From an uncultured Bacilli bacterium (GTDB taxonomy: Bacteria > Bacillota_I > Bacilli_A > ML615J-28 > CAG-313), in contig CALVCV010000008.1 in assembly GCA_944326155.1 (NCBI GenBank), positions 1 to 58,274 on the forward strand: a stretch of DNA of 58,274 nucleotides, in the 5' to 3' direction. Below are positions 24,866 through 34,153 of this stretch, piece by piece. The notes under the pieces are model-generated. The model saw nothing but the letters and a program-made list of their open reading frames with translations. It searched no databases and had not been told where the DNA came from. The position numbers and the translations under genes are program-made. Each line of letters opens with the position of its first letter. The first letter of the stretch is position 1.

Positions 24866-26689
24866 ATGAAAATAAAAAATATAGCTATTATTGCACATGT
24901 AGATCATGGAAAAACAACTTTAGTAGACCAATTATTACAATCTACCCAAACCTTTAGAGAAAATGAAGTGGTTACTAATTGTGTAATGGATTCTAATGAC
25001 ATTGAAAAAGAACGTGGTATTACTATACTTGCTAAAACAACAGCCGTTCATTATAAAGATTATAAAATTAATATTTTAGATACACCAGGACATGCTGATT
25101 TTTCAGGTGAAGTTGAAAGAATAATGGGTATGGTCGATGGTGTTTTACTTGTTGTAGATGCTTATGAAGGAACAATGCCACAAACGCGCTTTGTTTTGAA
25201 AAAAGCTTTAGAATACAATCATAAAGTTATTGTGGTTATTAATAAAATTGATAAGCCTTCGGCAAGACCTGCGGTTGTTATTGATCAAGTATTAGATTTG
25301 TTTATTGATCTTGGCGCAAATGATGATCAATTAGATTTTCCTGTTGTATATACCTCGGCAGTAAATGGTACATCTAGTTTATCTGAAGATGTTGCAACCC
25401 AGACAAAGGGTATGATTCCACTTTTAGACATGATTTTAAAAGAAATTCCTGATCCTACGTATGATTATGATGCACCTCTTCAGTTTCAACCTGCCTTACT
25501 TGATTACAATGAATATGTAGGTAGAATTGGTATTGGAAGAATTACTAGAGGTAAAATGAAAGTAAATGAAATCGTATCATGTGTTCGCGTCGATAGGAGT
25601 ATTAAAAAATTTAGAATACAAAAATTGTATAGTTTTTTAGGTCTTAAAAAAATTGAAGTAGAAGAAGCAAATGCAGGTGATATTGTTGCAATTGCTGGAC
25701 TTGACGATATATATGTTGGAGAAACTATTTGTGAAGAAGGCTATGAAGAAGCCTTACCACTTATTCAAATATCAGAACCAACTGTTCAAATGAATTTTGG
25801 TACCAATACTTCGCCTTTTTCTGGTAAAGAAGGTCAATTTGTAACAGGTAGAAAAATTGAGGAACGTTTATTTAAAGAAACCCAAAGAGACGTTAGTCTA
25901 AAAGTAAAGCGTGTAGATAATAAAGAAGAATGGATAGTATCTGGTAGAGGTGAATTACACCTTTCAATTTTAATTGAAAATTTACGTAGAGAAGGTTTTG
26001 AATTTCAAGTTTCTAGACCAAGAGTAATCTTAAAAGAAATTGATGGAGTAACTTGTGAACCATATGAGTATGTACAAGTTGATGTACCAGATGAATATAT
26101 TGGTTCTGTTATCGAAATGTTAGGTAATAGAAGAGGTAGTCTTGAAAATATGAGCAGTAAGGATGGACAAACAAGATTAATTTATACTATTCCATCTAAA
26201 GGTCTAATTGGCTTTATGACTGATTTTTTAACTGCTACAAGAGGATATGGTATCATCAATCATAGTTTTTTAGATTATCGTCCAATCCAGTCAGATGTCT
26301 TCACAGGCCGTAAATTGGGTGTTTTGGTATCGATTAACCAAGGCATGGCCACTGCCTATGCATGTGGCGGTATTGAAGATCGTGGTGAATTATTAATTGA
26401 ACCTGGTATAATGGTATATGAGGGAATGATTGTTGGTATCTGTAATCGAGAAGAAGACTTAGCAGTCAATATTACAAGAGAAAAACAAATGACCAACCAA
26501 AGAAGCGCTACCAAAGATACAACTGTTGTCTTGAAAAAGCCCAAAGTATTTAGTCTTGAAAATTATTTATCCTTTATTGATGATGATGAACTAGTAGAAG
26601 TAACACCAATTTCTATTCGTCTTAGAAAGATGATTTTAGACACTGTTGAAAGAAAAAAATTTGATAGTACAAAAATGAAAAAGCATTAA
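24866..26689 (+). CDS. typA: Ribosome-associated GTPase TypA/BipA
   Basis: The 607-aa translational GTPase has G1 AHVDHGKTT (10-18), G2 ERGIT, G3 DTPGH and G4 NKID, then beta-barrel and EF-G-like domains III/V and the TypA-specific C-terminal domain. The RGELHLSIL and [17 protein letters not shown] stretches are characteristic. It binds 70S ribosomes and is needed under stress and for large-subunit assembly. Single-gene unit with its own promoter and terminator. Confidence 0.97.
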   Translation: MKIKNIAIIAHVDHGKTTLVDQLLQSTQTFRENEVVTNCVMDSNDIEKERGITILAKTTAVHYKDYKINILDTPGHADFSGEVERIMGMVDGVLLVVDAYEGTMPQTRFVLKKALEYNHKVIVVINKIDKPSARPAVVIDQVLDLFIDLGANDDQLDFPVVYTSAVNGTSSLSEDVATQTKGMIPLLDMILKEIPDPTYDYDAPLQFQPALLDYNEYVGRIGIGRITRGKMKVNEIVSCVRVDRSIKKFRIQKLYSFLGLKKIEVEEANAGDIVAIAGLDDIYVGETICEEGYEEALPLIQISEPTVQMNFGTNTSPFSGKEGQFVTGRKIEERLFKETQRDVSLKVKRVDNKEEWIVSGRGELHLSILIENLRREGFEFQVSRPRVILKEIDGVTCEPYEYVQVDVPDEYIGSVIEMLGNRRGSLENMSSKDGQTRLIYTIPSKGLIGFMTDFLTATRGYGIINHSFLDYRPIQSDVFTGRKLGVLVSINQGMATAYACGGIEDRGELLIEPGIMVYEGMIVGICNREEDLAVNITREKQMTNQRSATKDTTVVLKKPKVFSLENYLSFIDDDELVEVTPISIRLRKMILDTVERKKFDSTKMKKH

Positions 26690-26717
26690 AAAACATCTCC
26701 ATTTGGAGATGTTTTTT
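26690..26717. terminator. Bidirectional terminator
   Basis: AAAACATCTCC-ATTT-GGAGATGTTTT between convergent typA and the ABC operon. Confidence 0.9.
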
Positions 26718-26718
26718 C

Positions 26719-27441
26719 TTATAAAACTTTATCTAAAAAATTATTAATTCTATCATTATCTTTTTGATTGAAAATTTCATCTGGGGTGGCAAATTTGATA
26801 ACATTACCATAATCCATAAAAAGAATACGATTACTAATGCTTTTGGCAAAATTCATCTCATGAGTTACAATAATAATCGTTTTACCTAATTTGGCAATAT
26901 CTTGAATAATATTTAAGATATCTTTAACCATTTCTGGGTCCAAGGCACTAGTTGGTTCATCAAACAGCATGACCTCAGGATTCATTGCTAACATTCTAGC
27001 AATTGCGACTCTTTGCTTTTCACCTCCAGATAAAGTATTAGGATAAGCATTTATCTTATGTTCTAAACCAACCATCTTTAATAAATATTTTGCTTTGGCT
27101 ATCGCATCTTGTTTGGTTAAAAATTTATGCATAACTGGGGCTAAAATAATATTGTCCAAAACACTCTTATGTGCAAATAATTCAAAATGTTGAAAAACCA
27201 TTCCCATTTTGGTTCTAATTTGTTGGGCATTTTTATCAGTAATCAATTGACCATTATAATACACATTTCCACTATCAGGACTAATAAGGTGATTAAGGAT
27301 CCTTAAAAAGGTTGATTTACCACTTCCTGATGGTCCTATGATACTAATGATTTCACTATCTTTAATTTCTAAATTAATATTATTTAAAACAGGTATTTTA
27401 TTATCATTAAAATATTTATAAATATGTTCCACTTTAATCAT
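26719..27441 (-). CDS. Polar amino acid ABC transporter ATP-binding protein
   Basis: The 240-aa ATPase has Walker A GPSGSGKST, a Q-loop VFQHFELF, signature LSGGEKQR, Walker B VMLFDEPTSALD and a switch His (VTHEMNF). The sequence is of the GlnQ/HisP type. Its ATG overlaps the permease stop codon (ATGA, with TGA used as stop), so the two are translationally coupled. Confidence 0.93.
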   Translation of the reverse strand: MIKVEHIYKYFNDNKIPVLNNINLEIKDSEIISIIGPSGSGKSTFLRILNHLISPDSGNVYYNGQLITDKNAQQIRTKMGMVFQHFELFAHKSVLDNIILAPVMHKFLTKQDAIAKAKYLLKMVGLEHKINAYPNTLSGGEKQRVAIARMLAMNPEVMLFDEPTSALDPEMVKDILNIIQDIAKLGKTIIIVTHEMNFAKSISNRILFMDYGNVIKFATPDEIFNQKDNDRINNFLDKVL

Positions 27442-28211
27442 ACTTTTAATACCTTTCGTTCAAATAATTTAAATAAATATGAAATAATTAAAACAATTAA
27501 AAAATAGAGAATCCCCATTGTTAAATAAGCCATAGTATATTGAAAGGAGGCTGTCGCAATTTCTTTAAATACTTTTGTTAATTCGGTTGCACCAATAAAA
27601 CCTACAATACTTGTCTCTTTAATAAGAGAGATGAATTCATTACCAATTGAAGGAAAAGCATTGCGAACTGCTTGAGGAATAATAATCTTCCTCATAGTTT
27701 GGTTATAACTGAAACCAAGACTAAGTCCTGCCTCAAGTTGACCTTTTGGTACTGAATTGATACCACCTCTTAAAATTTCTGATACATAGGCTCCACTATT
27801 TAATCCAAATGCCAAAGTGGCAATTGTTACTTCTTGACCTCTTACAAAAGCAAAAATGATAAAGTAAATGATTAAAAGTTGCACCATCAATGGGGTACCT
27901 CTAAAAATTGACAAATAATAAGAACAAAAAGTTCGCAAAATAATCATAATGATATTGTTGGATTTAGAAAAATTTATGATATTAATAATTGTACCAATGA
28001 TTAAACCTAAGATTAAACCACCAACAGAAATAATAAAAGTATTGAGAAGTCCACGTAATATTCTAGTTGTTCCATTTTTTTCAAGGAAAACTTTATTAAA
28101 ACTATCAACAATAGTTTGATAATCTAAAAGTACATATATTAGCAACCCAACAAAAATAACACAAAGCATGCTTATTTGCACAATTCTTGTTTTGCGGTCG
28201 GTTTTAGACAT
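27438..28211 (-). CDS. Polar amino acid ABC transporter permease
   Basis: The 257-aa HisMQ/GlnP-family permease has about five spans. The hallmark FRGTPLMVQ and the EAA loop (GQLEAGLSLGFSYNQTMRKI) contact the ATPase. A single permease is encoded, so it probably works as a homodimer. GGAGA precedes the ATG, 4 nt after the binding-protein gene. Confidence 0.93.
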   Translation of the reverse strand: MSKTDRKTRIVQISMLCVIFVGLLIYVLLDYQTIVDSFNKVFLEKNGTTRILRGLLNTFIISVGGLILGLIIGTIINIINFSKSNNIIMIILRTFCSYYLSIFRGTPLMVQLLIIYFIIFAFVRGQEVTIATLAFGLNSGAYVSEILRGGINSVPKGQLEAGLSLGFSYNQTMRKIIIPQAVRNAFPSIGNEFISLIKETSIVGFIGATELTKVFKEIATASFQYTMAYLTMGILYFLIVLIISYLFKLFERKVLKV

Positions 28212-28215
28212 TTAA

Positions 28216-29013
28216 TTATTCTCCAAAATATTTTTCAAGAAGAGTTTCTAATTGACCATTCTCTTCAATTGCTACTAAGAATTCATTTAATGAATCTACC
28301 AATGATGTATTTCCTTTGGCAACACCTATTGCATATTCTTCTTCAGTTAAAGTTGTGCCTAAAATTTCTAAATCGGCATAAGATTCGCTTAAAGCAATTG
28401 CAGGTAATTGATCAATGATTACAGCATCTACTTGACCATTATTTAAAGCTAGAACAGCTTGAGCACCATTATCATATGTTTGGCAAGTTGTATTAGGAAT
28501 AACTTCAAATCCCCAATCAGAATCACCTTTGGCATAATATTCACCAACAGTACCAGCTTGAGCAGCAATTACCGCATTATTATCTGATAAAGATTGTAAT
28601 ATTTCTTCAATATTATTACCATTAATACCACTACCTTTTTTAACAATAACAACTTGGCTTGCTAGAAAATAACCATTTGAAAAACTTAATGATTTTTCAC
28701 GTTCCGCATTTTTTGTTACTGCTGCAATAACCAAATCAGCTTTATTGCTACTAACATTAAGCAAAGCGCCATCAAAATCAACATTATTAATTTCAACCTC
28801 AACGCCAATATATTCGCCATACATCTTGATTAAATCTATATCAAAGCCTGTAAGTTCATCACCATCTTTATATTCAAATGGTGGAAATTCAGCATTTGTT
28901 GAAACAATAAGTTTACCATCAGCTTTTATATCATCTAAAGTTCGTGCTTTACTACAACTACTTATGGCAAATAACAAACATCCAAAAAATAAACTAACAA
29001 TAAATTTTTTCAT
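28216..29013 (-). CDS. Amino acid ABC transporter substrate-binding lipoprotein
   Basis: The 265-aa lipoprotein (lipobox ISSC, starting from the ATG at 29013 after GAGGAG) has the SBP_bac_3 layout: KLIVSTNAEFPPFEYKD, LTGFDIDLI, and a later DAVIIDQLPA. These bind the amino-acid alpha-carboxylate and amino groups. Ligand cannot be read from the sequence; glutamine, arginine or cystine are the usual ones. First gene of a three-gene operon behind an attenuator-like leader. Confidence 0.92.
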   Translation of the reverse strand: MKKFIVSLFFGCLLFAISSCSKARTLDDIKADGKLIVSTNAEFPPFEYKDGDELTGFDIDLIKMYGEYIGVEVEINNVDFDGALLNVSSNKADLVIAAVTKNAEREKSLSFSNGYFLASQVVIVKKGSGINGNNIEEILQSLSDNNAVIAAQAGTVGEYYAKGDSDWGFEVIPNTTCQTYDNGAQAVLALNNGQVDAVIIDQLPAIALSESYADLEILGTTLTEEEYAIGVAKGNTSLVDSLNEFLVAIEENGQLETLLEKYFGE

Positions 29014-29059
29014 AACTATTCTCCTCATATCATATAATTTTTCCATTTAAATGTAATAT

Positions 29060-29218
29060 AAAAAGCCTAACAAGGGGTATCCTTGCTAGGCTTTTTTTTC
29101 TAATTTGAAATTAGATTTCCGACTAGCTAATAATTATGCGTTCACTATTGCTAGTCTCATAATTATGCTCAAGGATATTACTCCCATCTTGTAAACAATT
29201 TAATATTAAATTTAAATT
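29060..29218 (-). promoter_or_regulatory. Attenuator or riboswitch-like leader of the ABC operon
   Basis: On the minus strand the transcript should begin near 29218. A stem GACTAGC (29156-29150) with GCTAGTC (29127-29121) forms a central domain. The terminator is GCCTAGCAAGG (29091-29081) with CCTTGTTAGGC (29075-29065) and then T5. Its 5' arm and loop contain CAAGGATA, which is perfectly complementary to TATCCTTG in the early leader (29177-29170); GCTAG of the central stem can also pair with CTAGC of the terminator. This gives an antiterminator/terminator choice. I do not recognise the class. Confidence 0.6.
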
Positions 29219-29224
29219 ACTAGT

Positions 29225-29253
29225 ATTATAATAAATAAAAAATATTTTTGCAA
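29225..29253 (-). promoter_or_regulatory. Promoter of the ABC operon leader
   Basis: Minus strand TTGCAA, 17 nt, TATAAT. Confidence 0.75.
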
Positions 29254-29310
29254 TATTTTTGTATAATGAAAACGTTAACAAAAATAAAAAAGTAGTTTAT
29301 AATCAAAATA

Positions 29311-29339
29311 TTGTTAAAAATTATCTTTTGTGATATAAT
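29311..29339 (+). promoter_or_regulatory. Promoter of the PHP phosphatase unit
   Basis: TTGTTA, 17 nt, TATAAT with extended TGA. Confidence 0.7.
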
Positions 29340-29375
29340 AGATATACTGATGATATAATGGAAAAAGGTGAAAAA

Positions 29376-30173
29376 ATGACATTACATGATCAACATGTAC
29401 ATTCTAAATACTCTGTTGATTCCGATGAAGCGTTAATTAATTATATTCAAATTGCAAGTGATAAAGGTTGTAAATATTTTGTTACAACTGAACACTTTGA
29501 TTTAGATTTAGTTGAACATCATGAAGATTGGACGGTGGACTATTCAGCTTTAAAACAAGAATTAAAAAATTATTGCAAATTATTTCCAAATATGGAATTT
29601 TTATTGGGAATTGAAGTTGGTTATCGCAAGGATAAACTAGCACAAATAGAAGAACAACTAAGTAGTGAAACATTTGATGTAATTAACTTAAGTATCCATG
29701 ATAGTAAAAATGCTGACTTTTATTGGTATAAATATTTTAAAAAATATGGTGAAAAAAAACTATTAAATCAATATTTTGATATTATGATTGAAGCAACATC
29801 AAACTTTGAACATTATAATGTATTATCTCATATTGATTATGGTTTTAAAACAGTTTATTTACAAAATAAAAATATCAAAATGAGTGAATTTGAGGATAAA
29901 TTAAAAGTAATTTTTAAAAACTTAATCGCCAGAGGGAAAGCATTAGAAATTAATACCAAAGTCCAAGAAGCCATTGATAATATAGAGCATACCCAATATA
30001 TTCTTAGTTTATATAAAAATTTGGGAGGAACGCGAATAACTTTATCCAGCGATGCTCATATTAGAGAGCGTTATTTATCTAGTTTTAATATATATAAAGA
30101 TTTGATTAAAGAATGTGGATTTGATTATTTAGTGTATTTTGTTAAACAAAAAGAGTATCATTATGCAATATAG
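29376..30173 (+). CDS. PHP-domain phosphatase (histidinol-phosphatase-like)
   Basis: The 265-aa metal-dependent phosphatase begins DQHVHSKYSVDS (H-x-H metal site), has TTEHFD and GIEVGY, and ends with SSDAH, all PHP-family ligands. It is closest in layout to HisK-type histidinol phosphatases, but no other histidine biosynthesis gene is present, so its substrate may be another phosphomonoester. The ATG at 29376 follows AAAGGTG; the ATG at 29358 is less well placed. The next gene starts 8 nt downstream. Confidence 0.82.
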   Translation: MTLHDQHVHSKYSVDSDEALINYIQIASDKGCKYFVTTEHFDLDLVEHHEDWTVDYSALKQELKNYCKLFPNMEFLLGIEVGYRKDKLAQIEEQLSSETFDVINLSIHDSKNADFYWYKYFKKYGEKKLLNQYFDIMIEATSNFEHYNVLSHIDYGFKTVYLQNKNIKMSEFEDKLKVIFKNLIARGKALEINTKVQEAIDNIEHTQYILSLYKNLGGTRITLSSDAHIRERYLSSFNIYKDLIKECGFDYLVYFVKQKEYHYAI

Positions 30174-30181
30174 GAGGAAAA

Positions 30182-31366
30182 ATGACTGAGAAAGATTTTC
30201 GTAGATTAGTTACTGATTTAGAAATTTTGAATATTGAAAAAGAGAAATTAAATTTAAAATTAAGCGAATTAGAGGAAAAACTCGCTAAACATCAAAATGC
30301 GTATTTCAAAATTACAGCCGTAAAAAAGAATGGTGCATGGGCCAAAGGAACTTTATTAAATGATACTGATGAAGTAGATATCATGGTTTGTGTAGAATTA
30401 AATAAACCAAATAACTTTATAATCGACAATTATTATGTCTTAAATGCCGTTGAAAATAGCATTATTGCAGAATATCCTATTTTAAAATTAAGCAATCTCG
30501 AGAGAAATACCAACTTAAATACGATAACTTTTAAAGAAAATAATTTTACTATTCATCTTGCAATTCGTTATTTGAGCAATCCATTTGGAGTACCCGATGA
30601 AGAAAAAAGAATTAACTTTGTCGAAATTGCCAATAAAGATTATACATATTTTCGTAATGCCCTTAAAATTATTAAATATTATCGTGATGAGCAAAAAATT
30701 AATATTTCTGGATATCTTTTAGAAATTATGTTATATTATTCACTCAATGAGTATTTTAAAGAGAATCGTTATGAAGACTATTTAAATGGTTTTATTAAAA
30801 CTATTGATGAATTTATTAAAGGTAATAAAATTGAAGTTTCTAAAGATATTTATAAAAAATTAGAAGTTAATATAATAAGTAATGTGAAAAAAAGTTATAT
30901 GGTCTTAGATGTAGCAAACCCTAACATTAATCTTGCTGAAAACGTCAATGATTTATCTGTTGGTGAATTTAGAAAGTTGAAAAAAGCCCTTGCTAAATTA
31001 ATTGAAAATAAAAATACTTTAATAACTAATGGCAATGCACCAATTGTTTTAAATATTAATCCTGTCTTAATCAAAGATACAAATGAATTTAGTTGGTGCT
31101 ATAAAATTGAAGGAAGCGAGTATAATAATACTGGAGGCGCTTATCAAAATAGTGAAGATCAATTACTTTCTGCTATGTATAAAGGACTTTATAAAGGTTT
31201 AAGAGCTATTGTAGATTATGGCTTAAATCGCAAAAATATTGAAGTGGTTTGTCAAAAAGGTAACATTTTAAAATTAACAGCAAATATTTCAGCTGAAAAT
31301 GTCTCTAGAATTAAAAATATTGAGTCTTATATTGAAAATAATGGTCTTGTGATTCGCTATCGCTAG
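30182..31366 (+). CDS. Nucleotidyltransferase-fold protein with cGAS-like ExD motif
   Basis: The 394-aa protein has an N-terminal coiled coil (about residues 10-40). A nucleotidyltransferase core follows: NGAWAKGTLL stands where the GS-x-x-x-G-T loop is expected, then DEVDIMV gives an acidic pair in the form ExD, as in animal cGAS/Mab-21 proteins, rather than the DxD of most relatives. The strand expected to carry the third acidic residue reads NFTIHLAIRY, with His, so catalysis is uncertain. The middle resembles class I CCA-adding/OAS-type helical domains. It follows the PHP gene by 8 nt with AGGAGG upstream. No CBASS effector gene is adjacent. Confidence 0.6.
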   Translation: MTEKDFRRLVTDLEILNIEKEKLNLKLSELEEKLAKHQNAYFKITAVKKNGAWAKGTLLNDTDEVDIMVCVELNKPNNFIIDNYYVLNAVENSIIAEYPILKLSNLERNTNLNTITFKENNFTIHLAIRYLSNPFGVPDEEKRINFVEIANKDYTYFRNALKIIKYYRDEQKINISGYLLEIMLYYSLNEYFKENRYEDYLNGFIKTIDEFIKGNKIEVSKDIYKKLEVNIISNVKKSYMVLDVANPNINLAENVNDLSVGEFRKLKKALAKLIENKNTLITNGNAPIVLNINPVLIKDTNEFSWCYKIEGSEYNNTGGAYQNSEDQLLSAMYKGLYKGLRAIVDYGLNRKNIEVVCQKGNILKLTANISAENVSRIKNIESYIENNGLVIRYR

Positions 31367-31405
31367 AAATAAAATGTGATTTTTGTTTCAAATTACTTTT
31401 ATTTT

Positions 31406-31426
31406 TTGATAAAAAGTGGTATAATA
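31406..31426 (+). promoter_or_regulatory. Extended -10 promoter of yebC, shared 21-bp block
   Basis: The block ends in TGGTATAATA and is identical to 12206-12226 upstream of the PII-like gene. The -35 is poor. Confidence 0.55.
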
Positions 31427-31458
31427 AATCGATATTTAATGATAAAGGAGAATTATTT

Positions 31459-32196
31459 ATGGGTAGAGCACATGAAGTTCGTGCTGCATCAATGGCTAAA
31501 ACAGCCGCAGCAAAATCAAAATTAAATAACAAGTGGAGTCGTCTTATCTATATGGCGGCTAAATCTGGTGTGCCTGATCCTGATTTAAATCAAAACTTAA
31601 AAAAAGAAATCGAAAAAGCGAAAAGAGAACAAGTTACAGCTGATGTTATTAAAAGAGCAATCGAAAAAGCGAAGGGTGCTAATCAAGAAAACTATGATTC
31701 AATGACTCTTGAAGGTTTTGGACCTGCTAATTCAATGTTTGTTATTGAATGTTTAACTGATAATCACAATCGTACGCAAACAGCCGTAAAAGTCGCTTTA
31801 CAAAGATGTGGAGGTAAAATCGCAGGTAGCGGAAGCGTAACTCATATGTTCAAGAATACCGCAATTTTCTCCATTGATTTTATGAATGAGGATGAAACAC
31901 TTGAGGCACTACTACTTGCTGATTGTGAAGTAGAAGACATTTCTTCTTCTAATGGTGTAGTTACAATTACTGCACCAAGTACGGAATATGGTAAAATTAG
32001 AGAAGTATTAAGAGATATGTTACCTGAGGGAAAAGATTTTCTTGAAGATACTGTTTCTTGGATACCTTTAAATGAGGTAGAACTTACAACTGATAAAGAA
32101 AAAGAACAATTGCAAAGATTACTTGATTTGCTTGAAGAAGATGATGATGTACAAGATGTTTACCATAACGTTATTGGCTTAGATAACGAAGAATAA
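31459..32196 (+). CDS. yebC: YebC/PmpR-family protein (TACO1-like)
   Basis: The 245-aa protein begins MGRAHEVRAASMAKTAAAKSK and contains the family's VIKRAIEKAKG, the central EGFGPANSMFVIECLTDN and NRT segment, and a C-terminal acidic tail (LLDLLEEDDDVQDVYHN). YebC proteins were described as DNA-binding regulators and more recently as helpers that relieve ribosome stalling at proline-rich stretches. Start fixed by AAAGGAGAA. Single gene. The first residue block is slightly different from the common MAGHSK or MGRKW starts. Confidence 0.92.
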   Translation: MGRAHEVRAASMAKTAAAKSKLNNKWSRLIYMAAKSGVPDPDLNQNLKKEIEKAKREQVTADVIKRAIEKAKGANQENYDSMTLEGFGPANSMFVIECLTDNHNRTQTAVKVALQRCGGKIAGSGSVTHMFKNTAIFSIDFMNEDETLEALLLADCEVEDISSSNGVVTITAPSTEYGKIREVLRDMLPEGKDFLEDTVSWIPLNEVELTTDKEKEQLQRLLDLLEEDDDVQDVYHNVIGLDNEE

Positions 32197-32197
32197 A

Positions 32198-32243
32198 AGA
32201 AGAAGGCTAGAGAAAGAAACAAACTAATCTAGTCTTTTCTTCT
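32198..32243 (+). terminator. Probable terminator after yebC
   Basis: AAGAAGAAGGCTAGA pairs imperfectly with TCTAGTCTTTTCTTCT around a 16-nt loop. Confidence 0.45.
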
Positions 32244-32297
32244 AATTAAGTTTATATCAAGCCATAAATAAAAATATTTTATAGAAAGGCCAATCTT

Positions 32298-33230
32298 ATG
32301 AACTTAATTCATTTAAAGTATGTAGTGGAAATTGACAAAACAAGATCTATTAGTAAAGCTGCAGAAAATTTATACATGGGACAGCCCAATCTAAGTCGAT
32401 CAATTAAAGAATTAGAACAATCTTTACAAATTACAATTTTTAAAAGAACACCAAGAGGGATTGAAGTTACACCTGAAGGGGAAGAATTTATCGAGTATGC
32501 GAAAAAGATTTTAAAAGAAGTAGAAGCAGTTGAAAAAAAGTATACTTTAAGAGAAAAACCAACTGAAAAATTTTCGATACTTGTACCTAGAGCAAGTTAT
32601 ATTGGTTATTCTTTTGTCGAGTTTATGCGTGGAATTGACCCAAATAGTTTTTTTGAAGTTACATATAAAGAAACAAATTGTCTAAAAGCAATTACTAAAG
32701 TATTACAAGGTGAGTATAAATTAGGCATTATTCGCTATCGTTCTTCATTTCAAGATCAATTTAAAAAATTCTTTATAGAAAAGAATTTAGGCTATGAAAT
32801 AATCTATGAATTTCAACATCGTGTTGTTGTGCATAAAAATAGTCCACTTTGTAATATTAAGGAATTAAAAGAATCTGATTTAGAAAATTATATTGAAATT
32901 TGTTACCCAGATCCTTATGTACCCAATTTACCTTTTGCAGATGTAAAAAAATTAGAATTACCTGATAATATTCATCGTAGAATATATATTTACGAAAGGG
33001 CAAGCCAATTTGATTTATTAGAAAATCTAGAAAATACTTTTATACTTGTTTCGCCAATGCCTAAAGAAATTCTTAGACAGTATAATTTGATTGAATTAAA
33101 GTTAGCAAATAGTTCGAGTGATTATCGTGATGTATTGATTTTCAAAAAAGGATATAATTTAACGTCGATTGATAAAAAGTTTTTAACTTGTCTTTGTGAT
33201 GTAAAAAGAGAGGTAAGTAAAAATGAATAA
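32298..33230 (+). CDS. LysR-family transcriptional regulator
   Basis: The 310-aa protein has the N-terminal winged helix with SISKAAENLYMGQPNLSRSIKELEQSL (in two parts: SISKAAENLYM and GQPNLSRSIKELEQ), then KRTPRGIEVTPEGEEF, which is the LysR dimer-helix junction. The C-terminal effector domain is of the periplasmic-binding fold. It stands directly before the rex-adhE-hydrogenase operon in the same orientation; a regulatory role there is possible but not shown. Confidence 0.92.
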   Translation: MNLIHLKYVVEIDKTRSISKAAENLYMGQPNLSRSIKELEQSLQITIFKRTPRGIEVTPEGEEFIEYAKKILKEVEAVEKKYTLREKPTEKFSILVPRASYIGYSFVEFMRGIDPNSFFEVTYKETNCLKAITKVLQGEYKLGIIRYRSSFQDQFKKFFIEKNLGYEIIYEFQHRVVVHKNSPLCNIKELKESDLENYIEICYPDPYVPNLPFADVKKLELPDNIHRRIYIYERASQFDLLENLENTFILVSPMPKEILRQYNLIELKLANSSSDYRDVLIFKKGYNLTSIDKKFLTCLCDVKREVSKNE

Positions 33231-33380
33231 TATATCAAAAATGTATGGCCTTATAAAATTTTTATATTTTACAAAATAGTTTAAAAATAGTAAAATTTAT
33301 AAAGTAATAGTTAGTATACATTGCTCTTCCAATTACTTATAAATATATATATCCAATAATTTATATTCTAATTATTACTA

Positions 33381-33400
33381 AAATCATCGCAAGATGATTT
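33381..33400 (+). terminator. Hairpin, probable terminator of the LysR gene
   Basis: AAATCATC-GCAA-GATGATTT, a perfect 8-bp stem with a GNRA-type loop. It is followed by CCC and a T/A-rich tract rather than a clean T run. Confidence 0.5.
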
Positions 33401-33410
33401 CCCTTTTATT

Positions 33411-33440
33411 TATTTATCGGTATAAATTTATCGATAAATA
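33411..33440. promoter_or_regulatory. Inverted repeat upstream of rex
   Basis: TATTTATCG and CGATAAATA form a 9-bp inverted repeat with a 12-nt gap, about 45 bp before the -10 (TATAAT 33485-33490) of rex. It does not match the TTGTGA/TTGTTAA Rex consensus. A regulator site is likely; the regulator is unknown. Confidence 0.4.
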
Positions 33441-33509
33441 TTTATTTTTTGAGTAAATTGAATAACAAAAAAATAATTATATTGTATAATTAAAAAGAGA
33501 GGAAATTAA

Positions 33510-34139
33510 ATGTTACAAAATGGAATTGCCAAATCTGTTTTAAATAGATTACCGCTTTATCTAGAATATTTAATTGATTTAAAAGAAATTGAAGGATATA
33601 CTGGATATGTTTCTGCAACTAAAATTGCCACGGATTTAGAATTAGGAGAAGTCCAAGTAAGAAAAGATTTAGCATTTGTATGTAAGAGCGGAAAACCAAA
33701 ATTGGGTTATAATCTAGATGCTTTAACTGAACGTATTAAAGAATATTTAGGTTGTAATGAGCCCAAAAAGGCTATTATTGTGGGACTTGGAAAATTAGGA
33801 AGTGCTCTTTTTGGATATGAAGGCTTTGAAAAGTATGGTATTCATATTGTTGAAGGCTTTGATTTAGAAAATAAAGAATATGAACATATTCCAATCAAAA
33901 AGTTTAATAAAGAAAATTTAAAAGAATTTTTAAAAAATGAATCTATTGATATAGGCATTATATGTGTACCTAAAAATGTTGCACAAGAAGTTTGCGATAT
34001 TTTAGTTGAAATGAATATTTCAGCAATTTGGAATTTTGCGCCAATAAGACTAAAAGTTCCTAAAAATGTGCTTGTTCAAAATGAAAATTTAGCATATTCT
34101 TTAAGTGTTATCTCATCAATTATTACAAATAAACAATAA
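33510..34139 (+). CDS. rex: Redox-sensing transcriptional repressor Rex
   Basis: The 209-aa protein has an N-terminal winged helix (RLPLYLEYLIDLKE... with VSATKIATDLELGEVQVRKDL, of which GEVQVRKDL is the family signature) and a Rossmann domain with VGLGKLGSAL that binds NADH/NAD+. Rex senses the NADH:NAD+ ratio and represses fermentation genes until NADH accumulates. It is the first gene of the unit that encodes AdhE and hydrogenase, a typical regulon for it. Spacing to adhE is 14 nt. Confidence 0.95.
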   Translation: MLQNGIAKSVLNRLPLYLEYLIDLKEIEGYTGYVSATKIATDLELGEVQVRKDLAFVCKSGKPKLGYNLDALTERIKEYLGCNEPKKAIIVGLGKLGSALFGYEGFEKYGIHIVEGFDLENKEYEHIPIKKFNKENLKEFLKNESIDIGIICVPKNVAQEVCDILVEMNISAIWNFAPIRLKVPKNVLVQNENLAYSLSVISSIITNKQ

Positions 34140-34153
34140 ACAGGAGAATAAAT

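Noticed and set aside
29358-29375. Upstream ATG for the PHP phosphatase
   Set aside because: The ribosome-binding site AAAGGTG lies after it and fits the ATG at 29376.
30182-31366. CBASS defence operon around the nucleotidyltransferase
   Set aside because: Neighbours are a PHP phosphatase and YebC; no effector (phospholipase, nuclease, TM-SAVED) or Cap2/Cap3 gene is adjacent.
33411-33440. Rex operator upstream of rex
   Set aside because: The dyad TATTTATCG/CGATAAATA does not have the TTG...CAA ends of Rex sites, so I list it only as an inverted repeat. No convincing Rex box was found in this operon.
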